In this document: positions 15,466 through 24,295 of the stretch, in pieces | Layout of the letters: each line of letters opens with the position of its first letter | Position numbering within the stretch: the first letter of the stretch is position 1 | Source of the DNA: Desulfobacterales bacterium | GTDB taxonomy: Bacteria > Desulfobacterota > Desulfobacteria > Desulfobacterales > UBA11574 | Reading direction: 5' to 3' | DNA: 35,534 nucleotides | Assembly: GCA_030145345.1 (NCBI GenBank) | Contig: JAQYVT010000021.1 | Location: 1 to 35,534 of the forward strand | Notes under the pieces: model-generated | The model's database searches: none | Told to the model about the DNA's origin: nothing | The model's input: the letters and a program-made list of their open reading frames with translations, nothing else | Made by a program: the position numbers and the translations under genes

Positions 15466-16173
15466 ATGGGACTCGTTGTGAATAAAAAGGAATTTACACT
15501 GGGGGCGGTACTTGCGGTCACTTTCTTTGTCCTCTTATTTATCATGCATACCACCACGGTAATAAGCATCAAGGGAAAATCCTTGGTGAATTATACCGAT
15601 GAGATGTTTGTATCCGTATCCAAAGGTTCGGTTTATTTTATTCCGGATCTGGTGAAAATAGGAGATAAATATGTTGGAAAACCTCTCGATGTCAAAATAA
15701 ACGGGAGTGAAAAATCAGCGATGATTTTCGAAAAGACAAATGCAAAAATTGAACTAAAAAATGGCGAGCTGAAGATAAAAGGCGATTTGGGCGAGATACT
15801 GAAAAACGTCCTTAAAGATGCAGACGCCGTCTTTAAGGGCGAGGACAAACGTTTATACGACAGATATGGATATGCAGGGAGGGAGGTTATACACCAGTGG
15901 TGGCTGTCTCTCAGAGAGATAGAAGGCGTATACAAAAAAGCCAAAAAGTTTGATGAAATAAAATCGTTAAAGACGGTAAGAATAAAGGCCCTCGAGCCGG
16001 CATTTAACTTTTGTGGGGTAGAGGCAGCATCAGCCTCCCAGCATGCTTTAGGCATCAGTGCTGTTATTGTATTTTATGTGATTTACACGGTGTGGTGGGG
16101 ATATGCCATATACTTTCTTTCCGAGGGTGTTGGTTTGCTGATGAAAAAATCCAAGGAAAAAAAGGAAGCGTAA
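15466..16173 (+). CDS. Two-TM protein with an extracytoplasmic domain, partner of TauE/SafE
   Basis: A 235-aa protein with a TM helix at residues 12-30 (LGAVLAVTFFVLLFIMHTT), a soluble middle domain of about 150 residues, and a second TM helix near 195-220 followed by a lysine-rich tail (KKSKEKKEA). The middle domain (GKPLDVKINGSEKSAMIFEK, then Lys/Asp-rich helices) is probably periplasmic. Family not recognised. It starts three bases after the transporter stop with AAGGAGGG upstream, so it is cotranscribed and probably functions with it as an accessory subunit. It converges with hdrA ten bases away. Confidence 0.8.
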   Translation: MGLVVNKKEFTLGAVLAVTFFVLLFIMHTTTVISIKGKSLVNYTDEMFVSVSKGSVYFIPDLVKIGDKYVGKPLDVKINGSEKSAMIFEKTNAKIELKNGELKIKGDLGEILKNVLKDADAVFKGEDKRLYDRYGYAGREVIHQWWLSLREIEGVYKKAKKFDEIKSLKTVRIKALEPAFNFCGVEAASASQHALGISAVIVFYVIYTVWWGYAIYFLSEGVGLLMKKSKEKKEA

Positions 16174-16182
16174 ACTAAGGTT

Positions 16183-19100
16183 TTAAAAAATCGATTTCAG
16201 GATGCCGTCGATTTCGGCGTTTATCTGATCTTCGGTGGAATGCTTTAAGGTGATGGCCCTTCGCGGGCACCCGGAAACGCAGATGCCGCACCCGCGGCAT
16301 TTGGCGGGCTGTATCTCGGAAACGCCATCGGCGTTGATAAACGGCGCTTCAAAGGGACAGAACCGCACACACACCAGGCAGGCGGCACAGATTTCGGGAT
16401 TTACCTGTGCGACGGTGGCCGGAGTGGTCATGGTTTCTTGGCAGAGAATTTTTACGGCCTGCTGGGCGGCGCCTTTGGCCATGGCAACAGATTCCGAGAT
16501 GAACCTGGGGCTGTGGGCCAGCCCGGCCAGGTAAATGCCGGGGGAGGCAAATTCTACGGGCTGGAGCTTAACGTGGGCTTCCATGAAAAATCCTTCCTGC
16601 GTGCGGGGCAGCTTCAAAAGCCTTGCGACCTGTTCGCTTTCCACATGGGGCCGGATGCCGGTGCTCAAGATCACCAGATCGGGTTCAACCCGAAGATTTT
16701 TGTAGGTGCTCTGGTGGTAAAAGTCCACCAGCAGTTTATGGGCGGGATCTTTGTGCACCCGAGGTTCTTGCTCCGGAATAAACCGGAAAAACAGAACGCC
16801 CATTTTGCGGGCCTTGGCGTAGTAAAGTTCCTTGAACCCGAAGGTCCGCAAGTCCCGGTACAAGATGATGACCTGAACATCCGGGTTGAGTTCTTTGAGC
16901 AGGATGCTGTTTTTCACCGCAGCGCTGCAGCACACACGACTGCAAAAGGAAAAATCCGGATTGCGTGAGCCGATGCACTGGATCATCACCAGCTGCTGTA
17001 AACTTTTGGCCCAATTAGGGTCCTGTTTGATCCGGCGTGTCAGTTCAACCTGGGACAGAATCCTTTCATCGGACGAATAAAGGTGTTCGCGAGGCTCATA
17101 GGCCTGGCCGCCGGTTGCAACGATTACGGCCCCGTATGAGATTCCATGATTGCCCTCCAAAGTTTTCAGCGTTCCCTCAAACGCCCCCACATGCCCCTGG
17201 TGGGCAATGAGCCGGCTACCGAAATGAACCGTTATCTTCGGGTGGCGAAGGACTTTTTCTTCCATTTGCCGGACGAGCTTTTGGGGCGAATCTCCCTCCA
17301 GGGTTTCGAAAAGGTTGCGGGCAAACCCCCCGAGCCGGTCGTCTTTTTCCACCAGATGTACACAAAACCCCTGGTCCGCCAAGGTCAGCGCGGCTGCCAT
17401 CCCGGAAATTCCCCCGCCGATGACCAGCGCCTCGTGGACCACGGGGTGGGTGAAATCGTGTAAGATCTCCAGGCGAACTGCCCGGGAAACGCCGCCGCGG
17501 ATGAGCTGTATGGCTTTTAAGGTGGCTTTATCCGGCCCTGATCCATGGACCCAGGAACACTGGTTGCGGATATTGACCATTTCAAAAAGATAGGGATTCA
17601 GGCCCGCCTTTTGCAAGGTGTCCCGAAAAAGCGGCTCATGGGTTTTGGGCGAGCAGGCAGCCACTACCACGCGATTTAACCGGTGTTCCTGGATAAGATC
17701 GATCAGCGGTTGCTGAGTCTCGGCCGAACAGGTGAACATAAAATCTCTGGCAAACGTGACTTGGTCCATTTTTTGGACCTGTTCCATGACTTCGGGAATA
17801 CGGATCACGCCGGCGATGTTCGATCCGCAGTGACAGACGAATACGCCGACCCTGGGCTGATCTTCCACCGGTTTTTCAGCAACGATTTTTAAGGAAACGG
17901 TTTCGGCATGGCGCGCAGTCTCGATCAGGGCCGAGGCCTCGGCGGCCGCGGCGCTCCCCTGGATCACGGTTTCGGGAATGTCCTTGGGAGCTTCCATGCC
18001 GCCGCAGACAAAAACACCGGGCCGGGATGTGGATACCGGTTCATCGAAGTCAGCGGTGATAAACCCAAAGGGGTTGGAGACAATCCCCAGCCGCTGGACA
18101 AGATCCGAGCTGTCATGGGCCGGTTTGAAACCGCTGGAAAGAACCACCAGATCGTATTCTTCTTCAATCTTGCGGTTTTGGTGATGATCGAAGGTTTCGA
18201 TGATCAGGTTTTCATTTTCCGGGTTCAGGTACACCTGGGAAATCATGGACCGCCGGAACGTTACCCCGTGCTGGTGGCGCGCCCGGTCGATGTAATTGTC
18301 AAATTCCTTGCCATGGGCCCGGATGTCCATGAAATAGATGGTCGTTTCCGTATCCGGCTGGTGGCTTCGGGTCAGAACGGCCTGTTTGGCCGCGTACATG
18401 CAACAGACCGACGAACAAAACGGACGGTTTCGGGCGGCATCCCGGGACATGACGCACTGGATCCAGGCCACCGCCTTCGGCGGTTTATTGTCCGAGGGAC
18501 GCTGAAGATGACCGGCAAAAGGGCCCGTGGCCGAGAGCATGCGCTCGTATTGCAAAGACGTCACAACGTTTCGATACCGGCCGTAGCCAAATTCTCCCTC
18601 TTGGGGAGTCAGGGCCGGCTCTAAACCCGTGGAAAGGATAACCGCGCCTGCGTCCAGGGTAAGGGTTTCGGGTTTCTGATCAAATTCAATGGCCCCTGTA
18701 GGGCATATATCTTTGCACAGGCCGCACCGTTTTCGGGTCAGATAGAGGCAATGTTCGGCGTCCAAGGCATACTTTAGCGGCACCGCCTGGGGAAACGTGA
18801 GAAACGCAGCCTTGCGAACCCCCAGCTTTCCGTTGAACGGGTCGGGCACTTTCTTGGGACATTTTTGTGCGCACTGGCCGCAAGCGATGCACTTTTCCAT
18901 GTTGATATAACGGGGGCTTTTTTGGATCCGGGCGGTAAACCGCCCCGGTTCGCCCTTTAGATCCAGCAGGCGGCTTAAGGTGATGATTTCGATGTTGGGA
19001 TTTGCGGCCACCTGTACCAGTTTGGGGGAAAAAATGCAGGTGGAACAGTCGTTGGTGGGAAAGGTCTTGTCCAGGGCGGCCATGATTCCGCCCAGAGTGG

Positions 19101-19242
19101 GGCTTCGGTCAAGCAGGTAGACGAAAAATCCCGTGTCGGCGAGATCCATGGCACATTGTATGCCGCCGATCCCGCCGCCGACCACGATGACCTTCCCGGA
19201 GGGTCGGTCGTCCATGTTTTTTGTGTCGATTCGATGGTTCAA
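16183..19242 (-). CDS. hdrA: HdrA-like flavin and iron-sulfur protein with two HdrA modules
   Basis: The flavin subunit of heterodisulfide-reductase-type complexes, which can couple (bifurcate) electrons between FeS and disulfide or other acceptors in the cytoplasm. The 1019-aa protein has two modules. The first contains an FAD motif VGGGIGGIQCAMDLA (about residue 20), the cluster segment NDCSTCIFSPKL, ferredoxin cysteines CIACGQCAQKCP and CGLCKDICP, and IQCVMSRDAARNRPFCSSVCC. The second begins with the canonical HdrA N-terminal segment GVFVCHCGSNIAG (about 470), has a second FAD motif VIGGGISGMAAALTLA (about 615) and IQCIGSRNPDFSFCSRVCC, and ends with two ferredoxin clusters (CAACLVCVRFCP, CRGCGICVSGCP). 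The second lacks NDCSTC. Start ATG 19242 overlaps the hdrB stop by four bases (ATGA), showing translational coupling. Double HdrAs are known in this bacterial group. Confidence 0.93.
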   Translation of the reverse strand: MNHRIDTKNMDDRPSGKVIVVGGGIGGIQCAMDLADTGFFVYLLDRSPTLGGIMAALDKTFPTNDCSTCIFSPKLVQVAANPNIEIITLSRLLDLKGEPGRFTARIQKSPRYINMEKCIACGQCAQKCPKKVPDPFNGKLGVRKAAFLTFPQAVPLKYALDAEHCLYLTRKRCGLCKDICPTGAIEFDQKPETLTLDAGAVILSTGLEPALTPQEGEFGYGRYRNVVTSLQYERMLSATGPFAGHLQRPSDNKPPKAVAWIQCVMSRDAARNRPFCSSVCCMYAAKQAVLTRSHQPDTETTIYFMDIRAHGKEFDNYIDRARHQHGVTFRRSMISQVYLNPENENLIIETFDHHQNRKIEEEYDLVVLSSGFKPAHDSSDLVQRLGIVSNPFGFITADFDEPVSTSRPGVFVCGGMEAPKDIPETVIQGSAAAAEASALIETARHAETVSLKIVAEKPVEDQPRVGVFVCHCGSNIAGVIRIPEVMEQVQKMDQVTFARDFMFTCSAETQQPLIDLIQEHRLNRVVVAACSPKTHEPLFRDTLQKAGLNPYLFEMVNIRNQCSWVHGSGPDKATLKAIQLIRGGVSRAVRLEILHDFTHPVVHEALVIGGGISGMAAALTLADQGFCVHLVEKDDRLGGFARNLFETLEGDSPQKLVRQMEEKVLRHPKITVHFGSRLIAHQGHVGAFEGTLKTLEGNHGISYGAVIVATGGQAYEPREHLYSSDERILSQVELTRRIKQDPNWAKSLQQLVMIQCIGSRNPDFSFCSRVCCSAAVKNSILLKELNPDVQVIILYRDLRTFGFKELYYAKARKMGVLFFRFIPEQEPRVHKDPAHKLLVDFYHQSTYKNLRVEPDLVILSTGIRPHVESEQVARLLKLPRTQEGFFMEAHVKLQPVEFASPGIYLAGLAHSPRFISESVAMAKGAAQQAVKILCQETMTTPATVAQVNPEICAACLVCVRFCPFEAPFINADGVSEIQPAKCRGCGICVSGCPRRAITLKHSTEDQINAEIDGILKSIF

Positions 19243-20078
19243 CGCAACAATTCCTTTATCCGTAAAAGTGGAACCGGATCGGTGATATGCATTCTAAACC
19301 ATTTGCGGGAAGCTCTTCCGGGCTCGAAAGCCAGGCGCAGCAGCTCAGTGAAATAAAAAACCGGAATGGTCGACTCGGTCTCGTTTCGCTGGAGAATGTC
19401 CAGGTTGGCCTGACACAGCGGGCAGGAGGTCACAACGGCTTCCGCATTGGCCTGACGGGCTTTGTCAAGCAGCCGCGCCGTCAGAGACTCCTGGATATCC
19501 CTGCGGCCGATCCCGATGCTCGCGCCGCAGCACGTGGTTTTGTAAGACCAGTCCAGGGCCTTTGCGCCAACCGCTGCCACGATCCTGTCCAAGGTCTGGG
19601 GATTTTCGTAATCGGTATAGCCCGTGATGCGCGGCGGACGGACCATCTGGCATCCGTAGTAGCAGACCACTTTAAGGCCTTCCAGCGGCTTTCGAACCCG
19701 GGTCATGATTCGCTCGAGCATGTCGGGGTCGGCCAGAAAGCGGGTCATATCGTGCACCTCGATTTTTCCCGTGATCTTCCAGGGCACATCGAAGATTCTC
19801 TTTTGGATCATGATTTGGGATGCGCGCAACCGGTTGTAGCAATTGGCGCAGGGCGACACGATGTCCATGCCCATTTTCTCAGCCTGCGCAAGATTTCTGG
19901 CCGGAAGCGTCACAGCCATCAATTCGCTCAAACTGTGGGCCGCGGTGGCGCCGCAGCAGGACCAATCTTCGATTTCCACAAGTTCGATATCAAGATTCCG
20001 GAACACCGCCGTGATGGACTGGCTGTAATCATTTGCCATCCCCTCCAGGGAGCATCCGGGGTAAAATGCCAGCTTCAT
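19239..20078 (-). CDS. hdrB: HdrB, CCG-domain subunit of heterodisulfide reductase-like complex
   Basis: The 279-aa protein carries two CCG domains, which in HdrB bind the noncubane [4Fe-4S] pairs that cleave a disulfide. First set: Cys9, Cys41-Cys42-Gly, Cys77 and Cys80. Second set: Cys139, Cys143, Cys183-Cys184-Gly, Cys219 and Cys222. All positions are intact, so the catalytic clusters are likely functional. Gene order hdrC-hdrB-hdrA with one base between the hdrC stop and the hdrB ATG, and a four-base overlap with hdrA, indicates a coupled complex. The natural disulfide (for example a DsrC-type trisulfide or a thiol cofactor) cannot be named from sequence. Confidence 0.93.
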   Translation of the reverse strand: MKLAFYPGCSLEGMANDYSQSITAVFRNLDIELVEIEDWSCCGATAAHSLSELMAVTLPARNLAQAEKMGMDIVSPCANCYNRLRASQIMIQKRIFDVPWKITGKIEVHDMTRFLADPDMLERIMTRVRKPLEGLKVVCYYGCQMVRPPRITGYTDYENPQTLDRIVAAVGAKALDWSYKTTCCGASIGIGRRDIQESLTARLLDKARQANAEAVVTSCPLCQANLDILQRNETESTIPVFYFTELLRLAFEPGRASRKWFRMHITDPVPLLRIKELLR

Positions 20079-20079
20079 C

Positions 20080-20733
20080 TTAGTCCATCTCCCCTCGTTC
20101 CTGCCGGTAGAGTTTTCGAATCTCGCCCATGGCCTTGCACCGACGGGGAATCAGCTTCAGCTTTCCTTTTCGAAAGAGCCTAAAGCCCAGTGCCATCTCT
20201 TCCGTTAGGGTGCCTGTCTGTATTTTCTCTTTTAATACGATGGGTTTTAAGTGCAATGCCACCATGAGCCAGAATTCGTTGACCCGGCCGAAATACTGAA
20301 GCGATTCTAGAAAGGCCTGGTGAAACAGGGCCACTTGTTTTTCCCTGGGTGCCACGGACGAATGGGCGGCCATATTTCGCAAATGAATGATGGTTTCTGC
20401 CACCTGGACCTCGTTGGGACAAAAGGTGGTGCACATTTCGCAGGACAGACAGACCCAGATGGTGGAAGATTTCAAAAGCTTCTCTCGCCAGCCGAACTGA
20501 ATGTACCGGATCACCTGGTGCGGTTTAACATCCATGTAATGGCTGACCGGACAGGCGTTGGTGCACCGATGGCACTGATAGCAGGCGGAGATGTTCGCGG
20601 CGGTCTCGCCCTCTATCCGCTTTAAAAAGTGGTTTCCCCGGTCCCCGATAATCTCTCTTGCTTTATCCTCCGTGTCCTGATTCAAGAGGAGGATTTCATC
20701 GGCTTCGTCAAAAATTTTTGCCATGGCAATCAC
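20080..20733 (-). CDS. hdrC: HdrC, ferredoxin-like subunit of heterodisulfide reductase-like complex
   Basis: A 217-aa protein with two [4Fe-4S] motifs: Cys51-x2-Cys54-x2-Cys57-x3-Cys61 and Cys95-x2-Cys98-x2-Cys101-x3-Cys105, as in HdrC, which relays electrons between HdrA and HdrB. Start GTG 20733 is preferred: AAGGA lies at correct spacing, whereas the in-frame ATG at 20724 would be 14 bases away. It has no TM segment and is cytosolic. It opens the hdrCBA block and follows the double Usp gene by 59 bases. Confidence 0.9.
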   Translation of the reverse strand: MIAMAKIFDEADEILLLNQDTEDKAREIIGDRGNHFLKRIEGETAANISACYQCHRCTNACPVSHYMDVKPHQVIRYIQFGWREKLLKSSTIWVCLSCEMCTTFCPNEVQVAETIIHLRNMAAHSSVAPREKQVALFHQAFLESLQYFGRVNEFWLMVALHLKPIVLKEKIQTGTLTEEMALGFRLFRKGKLKLIPRRCKAMGEIRKLYRQERGEMD

Positions 20734-20792
20734 CGTTATCCTTCGAATGCTTATGAAAATTTTTCCATGCGCTTTTTAATGATTATCTCATT

Positions 20793-21710
20793 CTACTTTC
20801 CGGCGTATTGGTTTACACTGACGACCGGGCAGTTGGCCCGACCGATCACCTGTTCAAGGATATTTGCATGTGGTGCGTCACCGGTTTCCGTCTTTTTGGC
20901 ATGGTACGCCAGAACGATCAAATCCGCATGCTTTTCGCCGGCATATTTCACAATTTCTACAGACGGGATGCCTTTCCAGACTTTAACAGAGTATGGTTTA
21001 AAGTCCCCCATCCGGGAAACATATTTACTCCTGATCTGCTGGTCTGCTTTGCGAATTTTCCCTTCAATATATTCGGGTGTATCGAATTTGTTCGTCTGGA
21101 TACCCCGGATGTCTAACACATGAAACAAATGAAATTCACAGTCAAGTTCCTGTTCCTGAACGAGCTGGAAAGCAAATGCGAAGGCTGCATCATCTGCAAT
21201 GGAGAAATCAGCTGCGAATACAACATTCGAAAACTGTCCCCCAACTGAGGCTGCAGATCGGTTGACCACTAAAACCGGACAGCGAGCGGCCTTTGCCACC
21301 CGCAGGTACGTCGAACCTGTCATCGTTTTTTTATAAAATGAAATATCAGGATCTCCTGTGCTGCCGCCCATAATGATAAGATCTGGATCAATATGACGCG
21401 CAAACCGTAATATTTCTCGGTGAGGAAAACCAATGGTGACTTCGAACGAATATTCTATTGTATTTTTAAGCACTTGATTACAATAGTCACTGATTTCTTC
21501 TTTCACAAAATCAACATAATTTTCATCGAGTATTAACTCATCGCCCGTAATTAAATCGATGACAACTTGACTGAAGCCGTGGGTGGGTACCCCAAAAACA
21601 TGAAAAACATAAATATGGGCATTGTATCTTTGCGCAATGTCAAATGCCATCCGGGCGGCACCATCACAGGCGTCTCTGGCGCATGTGGCAAAAAGAATTT
21701 TATCGAACAT
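20793..21710 (-). CDS. Universal stress protein with two tandem Usp domains
   Basis: A 305-aa protein. Domain 1 starts MFDKILFATCARDACDG and ends near TGSTYLRVAKAARCPVLVVNR; domain 2 starts FSNVVFAADFSIADDA and ends VIGRANCPVVSVNQ. The glycine loops are only partly conserved (IIMGGSTGDPDIS in domain 1, YHAKKTETGDAPH in domain 2), so ATP binding is uncertain. GAGGTGAT precedes the ATG. It lies within the redox operon, 50 bases after hmcF and 59 before hdrC, hinting at a role in regulating or stabilising the membrane-to-cytosol redox link. Confidence 0.88.
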   Translation of the reverse strand: MFDKILFATCARDACDGAARMAFDIAQRYNAHIYVFHVFGVPTHGFSQVVIDLITGDELILDENYVDFVKEEISDYCNQVLKNTIEYSFEVTIGFPHREILRFARHIDPDLIIMGGSTGDPDISFYKKTMTGSTYLRVAKAARCPVLVVNRSAASVGGQFSNVVFAADFSIADDAAFAFAFQLVQEQELDCEFHLFHVLDIRGIQTNKFDTPEYIEGKIRKADQQIRSKYVSRMGDFKPYSVKVWKGIPSVEIVKYAGEKHADLIVLAYHAKKTETGDAPHANILEQVIGRANCPVVSVNQYAGK

Positions 21711-21760
21711 AAGATCACCTCGTTTTTGAGTGCGCTGAAATGGATCTTCTTCTTGCGCAG

Positions 21761-23149
21761 TTATTCATTGAGCTTAAGATGCTCAGGAATTTCCACCATA
21801 TCGATCAGTAGCGACTTTAAAAAAGACCAGCGGATACCGATACGGTATTCTTTTTCAATGTCCCGGATGGCATCCCAACAGTTGTGACAGGGTGCAAGTA
21901 CGAGGGTCGCACCGGTTTTAATAATCTGGTCACGTTTTGTGATGAGGGCTTTGTTTCGTTGTTCACGAAAGATCCCGATGCCGTTTAATCCGCCGCCGCC
22001 GCCGCAACAGTAATTATGGTCACGGTTGGGTGCCATATCAACGAAATAACCCGGCTCCACGATATAACCGATGATTTCCCGGGTGATTTCTTTGAGCCCA
22101 TGATTTCGGACATAATTACATGAATCCTGAAGGGTGATGCGTTCTTTGATTCGTTTTGACGGGTCAATTTTTAATTTTCCGGTTCTGAGTGCTTCGGCAA
22201 CCCATTCGACATAATGTAACGATTCAACGGGAGGTTTGCCGTCCTTTCGACCTGCCCAGTAAGGCCCCTCAACAACGGTTGCGCGATGGGCGTGGCCACA
22301 TTCCGTTCCCACCATGCGTTTGGGCCTCAATCGTTCCATGGCAGCGTAAACATGTTCAACCTGCATTTTACACGCTTCCCAGTCACCGGCAAACATGGCC
22401 AAGCTGGTCTGTTCCCAACCGCTGCTGGGAATGGTCCAATTTTCACCTGCCAAATGAAAAAGAATGGCCGCTTCCGCCAAAGCTTCCGGGTAATGCTTCA
22501 CTTCCCGGGCATTTACAGTATACATGATGTCCGCGCCGACGTTGTCAATCGGTATGGACAGACCGGGATAGTCTTCTTGGTATTCTTCGGCCATCCACTT
22601 AAATGTCTCGACAAAATCCTCGTCTGTGACATCCATCTGAGCATGGTAGAGGCGGTGCATGCCGGCGCCGATTTTCAGTTCCCAGGGGACAAACCCTTGT
22701 TGATATAACAAGCCGCGGAGATAACTGAACATCACGCCCATATCAATGCCATGGGGGCAATATAGACCACATCGATTACAACAGGTACATTTTGCCCAGG
22801 CCGTTTCCATCGCCATCCACATGAATTTGTTATCGACGTTTCCTTTTCGACGGATGATTTCGCCGAGACTTGATTGAATTTTGTACGCCGGCACCTGTTT
22901 GGGATCTCGATTGTGTATGCGATAAAAAAAACAGCTGTCCGCGCACAAACCGCAGTGGGCACAGATCTCCAGCCAGGTACGCATACGGGAATGGAATGTT
23001 TTATTGATCGTATCCCACAGAAGACGGCTGTCAACCTCTATTGATTTCATCTCTTCATAGTATTTTTTCCCCCTTGTATCAGAAAGCAGGGTTTTCAATG
23101 CTTCTTGGGTTTGAATCGGATTTTTATTGCAAAGCGTTCCTTCGGGCAT
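21761..23149 (-). CDS. hmcF: HmcF-like cytosolic iron-sulfur protein with CCG domain
   Basis: The 462-aa protein is the cytoplasmic subunit expected in Hmc/Tmc-type complexes. Two [4Fe-4S] motifs are intact: Cys63-x2-Cys66-x2-Cys69-x3-Cys73 and Cys121-x2-Cys124-x2-Cys127-x3-Cys131. Near residue 340 and onward comes an HdrD-like catalytic set: [21 protein letters not shown] and APCHNCWD. It may therefore reduce or oxidise a disulfide or pass electrons to a soluble partner such as DsrC. No TM segment. It follows hmcE by 88 bases with TAGGAGA upstream of ATG. DsrK and TmcB are related alternatives; complete Hmc gene order favours HmcF. Confidence 0.88.
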   Translation of the reverse strand: MPEGTLCNKNPIQTQEALKTLLSDTRGKKYYEEMKSIEVDSRLLWDTINKTFHSRMRTWLEICAHCGLCADSCFFYRIHNRDPKQVPAYKIQSSLGEIIRRKGNVDNKFMWMAMETAWAKCTCCNRCGLYCPHGIDMGVMFSYLRGLLYQQGFVPWELKIGAGMHRLYHAQMDVTDEDFVETFKWMAEEYQEDYPGLSIPIDNVGADIMYTVNAREVKHYPEALAEAAILFHLAGENWTIPSSGWEQTSLAMFAGDWEACKMQVEHVYAAMERLRPKRMVGTECGHAHRATVVEGPYWAGRKDGKPPVESLHYVEWVAEALRTGKLKIDPSKRIKERITLQDSCNYVRNHGLKEITREIIGYIVEPGYFVDMAPNRDHNYCCGGGGGLNGIGIFREQRNKALITKRDQIIKTGATLVLAPCHNCWDAIRDIEKEYRIGIRWSFLKSLLIDMVEIPEHLKLNE

Positions 23150-23237
23150 TTTATGGTTCTCCTAAATCGGAATTATTTTCTGAATTGGACACCCATCGTG
23201 TTCATTTTAAATTCGTGGATGGACACTATTTAAGATG

Positions 23238-23915
23238 TTACCAAGTCAGTCCTTTACCTTTCATGCCGCCCCGTTTAATTCCGAAATCCATTCCCAATTG
23301 TGCCCGGGACATAAAGAACAGGAGTATATGAGACAGTTTGGTAAACGGAACGGCAATAAGCAGCATCTCACCGCTGATAATATGAGCCAACAGCCAGAAA
23401 GAATCATTACCCAATTCATACCGGCAAATTAGTCCGGTAATAAAAGGTGCGACTGAAAGAAAAAGGACAACATAATCGTGTTTGGTTGTGAGAATCCGAA
23501 CCTCTGGCAATGCAATGCGCCTTAGCAATAGAAAAACAGCACTGATAATCACTCCCCAACTTAAAATATCTGCCAAGTTTTGATTCAATAACGCAAAAGA
23601 AAGGCCCAATTTTTCTTGGAGAATCATTTGATGCGCCTCCAGAAAAAGGGGGATGCAAATGACACCGATATGAAATGTGTAAAAGAGCAACGCCATAAAC
23701 GGCTGCGCACGCCAGCTGCGGGTTCCAAACGGCAGAATCCAGAAAACAATCGATCTGACCGCACCCTTTATTCCGGCTTTCGGGTGAGCGGTATACGCCA
23801 CGCGATCAAGCTGCCAGTTCAATCCTTTGACATACCATACCCCCCGGACAAGCAGGCCGATCAGGCAGATACCGATGGACAGGCATAACCCGGGGCCGGT
23901 TAGAAAGTTATACAT
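23238..23915 (-). CDS. hmcE: HmcE-like cytochrome b membrane subunit (NarI/DsrM type)
   Basis: A 225-aa membrane protein with about five TM helices. Histidines suited as heme b ligands occur in FYTFHIGVICIPLFLEAHQ and in LLAHIISGEMLLIAVPFTKLSH (both in TM helices), as in NarI, DsrM and HmcE. It would move electrons across the membrane between periplasmic cytochrome/ferredoxin subunits and HmcF, possibly linked to menaquinone. AAGGAAG precedes the ATG. It lies 68 bases after the tiny hmcD gene. Confidence 0.88.
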   Translation of the reverse strand: MYNFLTGPGLCLSIGICLIGLLVRGVWYVKGLNWQLDRVAYTAHPKAGIKGAVRSIVFWILPFGTRSWRAQPFMALLFYTFHIGVICIPLFLEAHQMILQEKLGLSFALLNQNLADILSWGVIISAVFLLLRRIALPEVRILTTKHDYVVLFLSVAPFITGLICRYELGNDSFWLLAHIISGEMLLIAVPFTKLSHILLFFMSRAQLGMDFGIKRGGMKGKGLTW

Positions 23916-23983
23916 TGGATTCTTCCTTTAATATCTATACAAGACCGCATCGATTTTGTGTAAGCACCGTAACTGTTGAATTC

Positions 23984-24127
23984 TTAAAACGTCCGCTTTT
24001 TTTTATCTCGTCCGGTCAAAAACCGCCAGAAAAGCGCGAGCGCAACCAGCGCTCCGACCGCAAGCAGATACACAATCGATTGGGTATACGTTATAAATTC
24101 TTGAAGCGTGTAAAAAATCGATTCCAT
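23984..24127 (-). CDS. hmcD: HmcD-like small membrane protein
   Basis: A 47-aa frame (ATG 24127, TAA 23984-23986) not seen by long-ORF searches. It reads MESIFYTLQEFITYTQS, a TM helix (IVYLLAVGALVALALFWRFL) and a basic tail TGRDKKKRTF. Small single-TM proteins of this size lie at exactly this position, between HmcC and HmcE, in known hmc operons. The start has only a weak AGAGA. Position, composition and a clean stop support a real gene; its role is presumably structural. Confidence 0.85.
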   Translation of the reverse strand: MESIFYTLQEFITYTQSIVYLLAVGALVALALFWRFLTGRDKKKRTF

Positions 24128-24262
24128 GTCACGTCTCTTTGTCGGATCTTAAAAATCCAAATCCTCAAGATCAGGCCATAAAACCTAAGATCTGCCAAAC
24201 ACCCTTAAAAGTGACCATTTATCCGGACAAAAGCGGGGAAGTTTTAAGTGAGTCCCGCCGTG

Positions 24263-24280
24263 TCGGGCCTTCCGGCCCGA
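24263..24280 (-). other. Hairpin between hmcBC and hmcD
   Basis: TCGGGCC-TTCC-GGCCCGA is a perfect 7-bp stem with a tetraloop 15 bases after the stop codon of the HmcB-HmcC gene. No T run follows on the minus strand, so a processing or mRNA-stabilising structure inside the operon is more likely than a terminator. The 168-base spacer is the second longest in this operon. Confidence 0.4.
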
Positions 24281-24295
24281 ATGCTTTATGGCTGT

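Noticed and set aside
17908-18624. Long plus-strand ORF (238 aa) opposite hdrA, and a 298-aa one opposite hdrB
   Set aside because: Antisense shadows of GC-rich coding sequence; the minus-strand proteins have complete family motifs.
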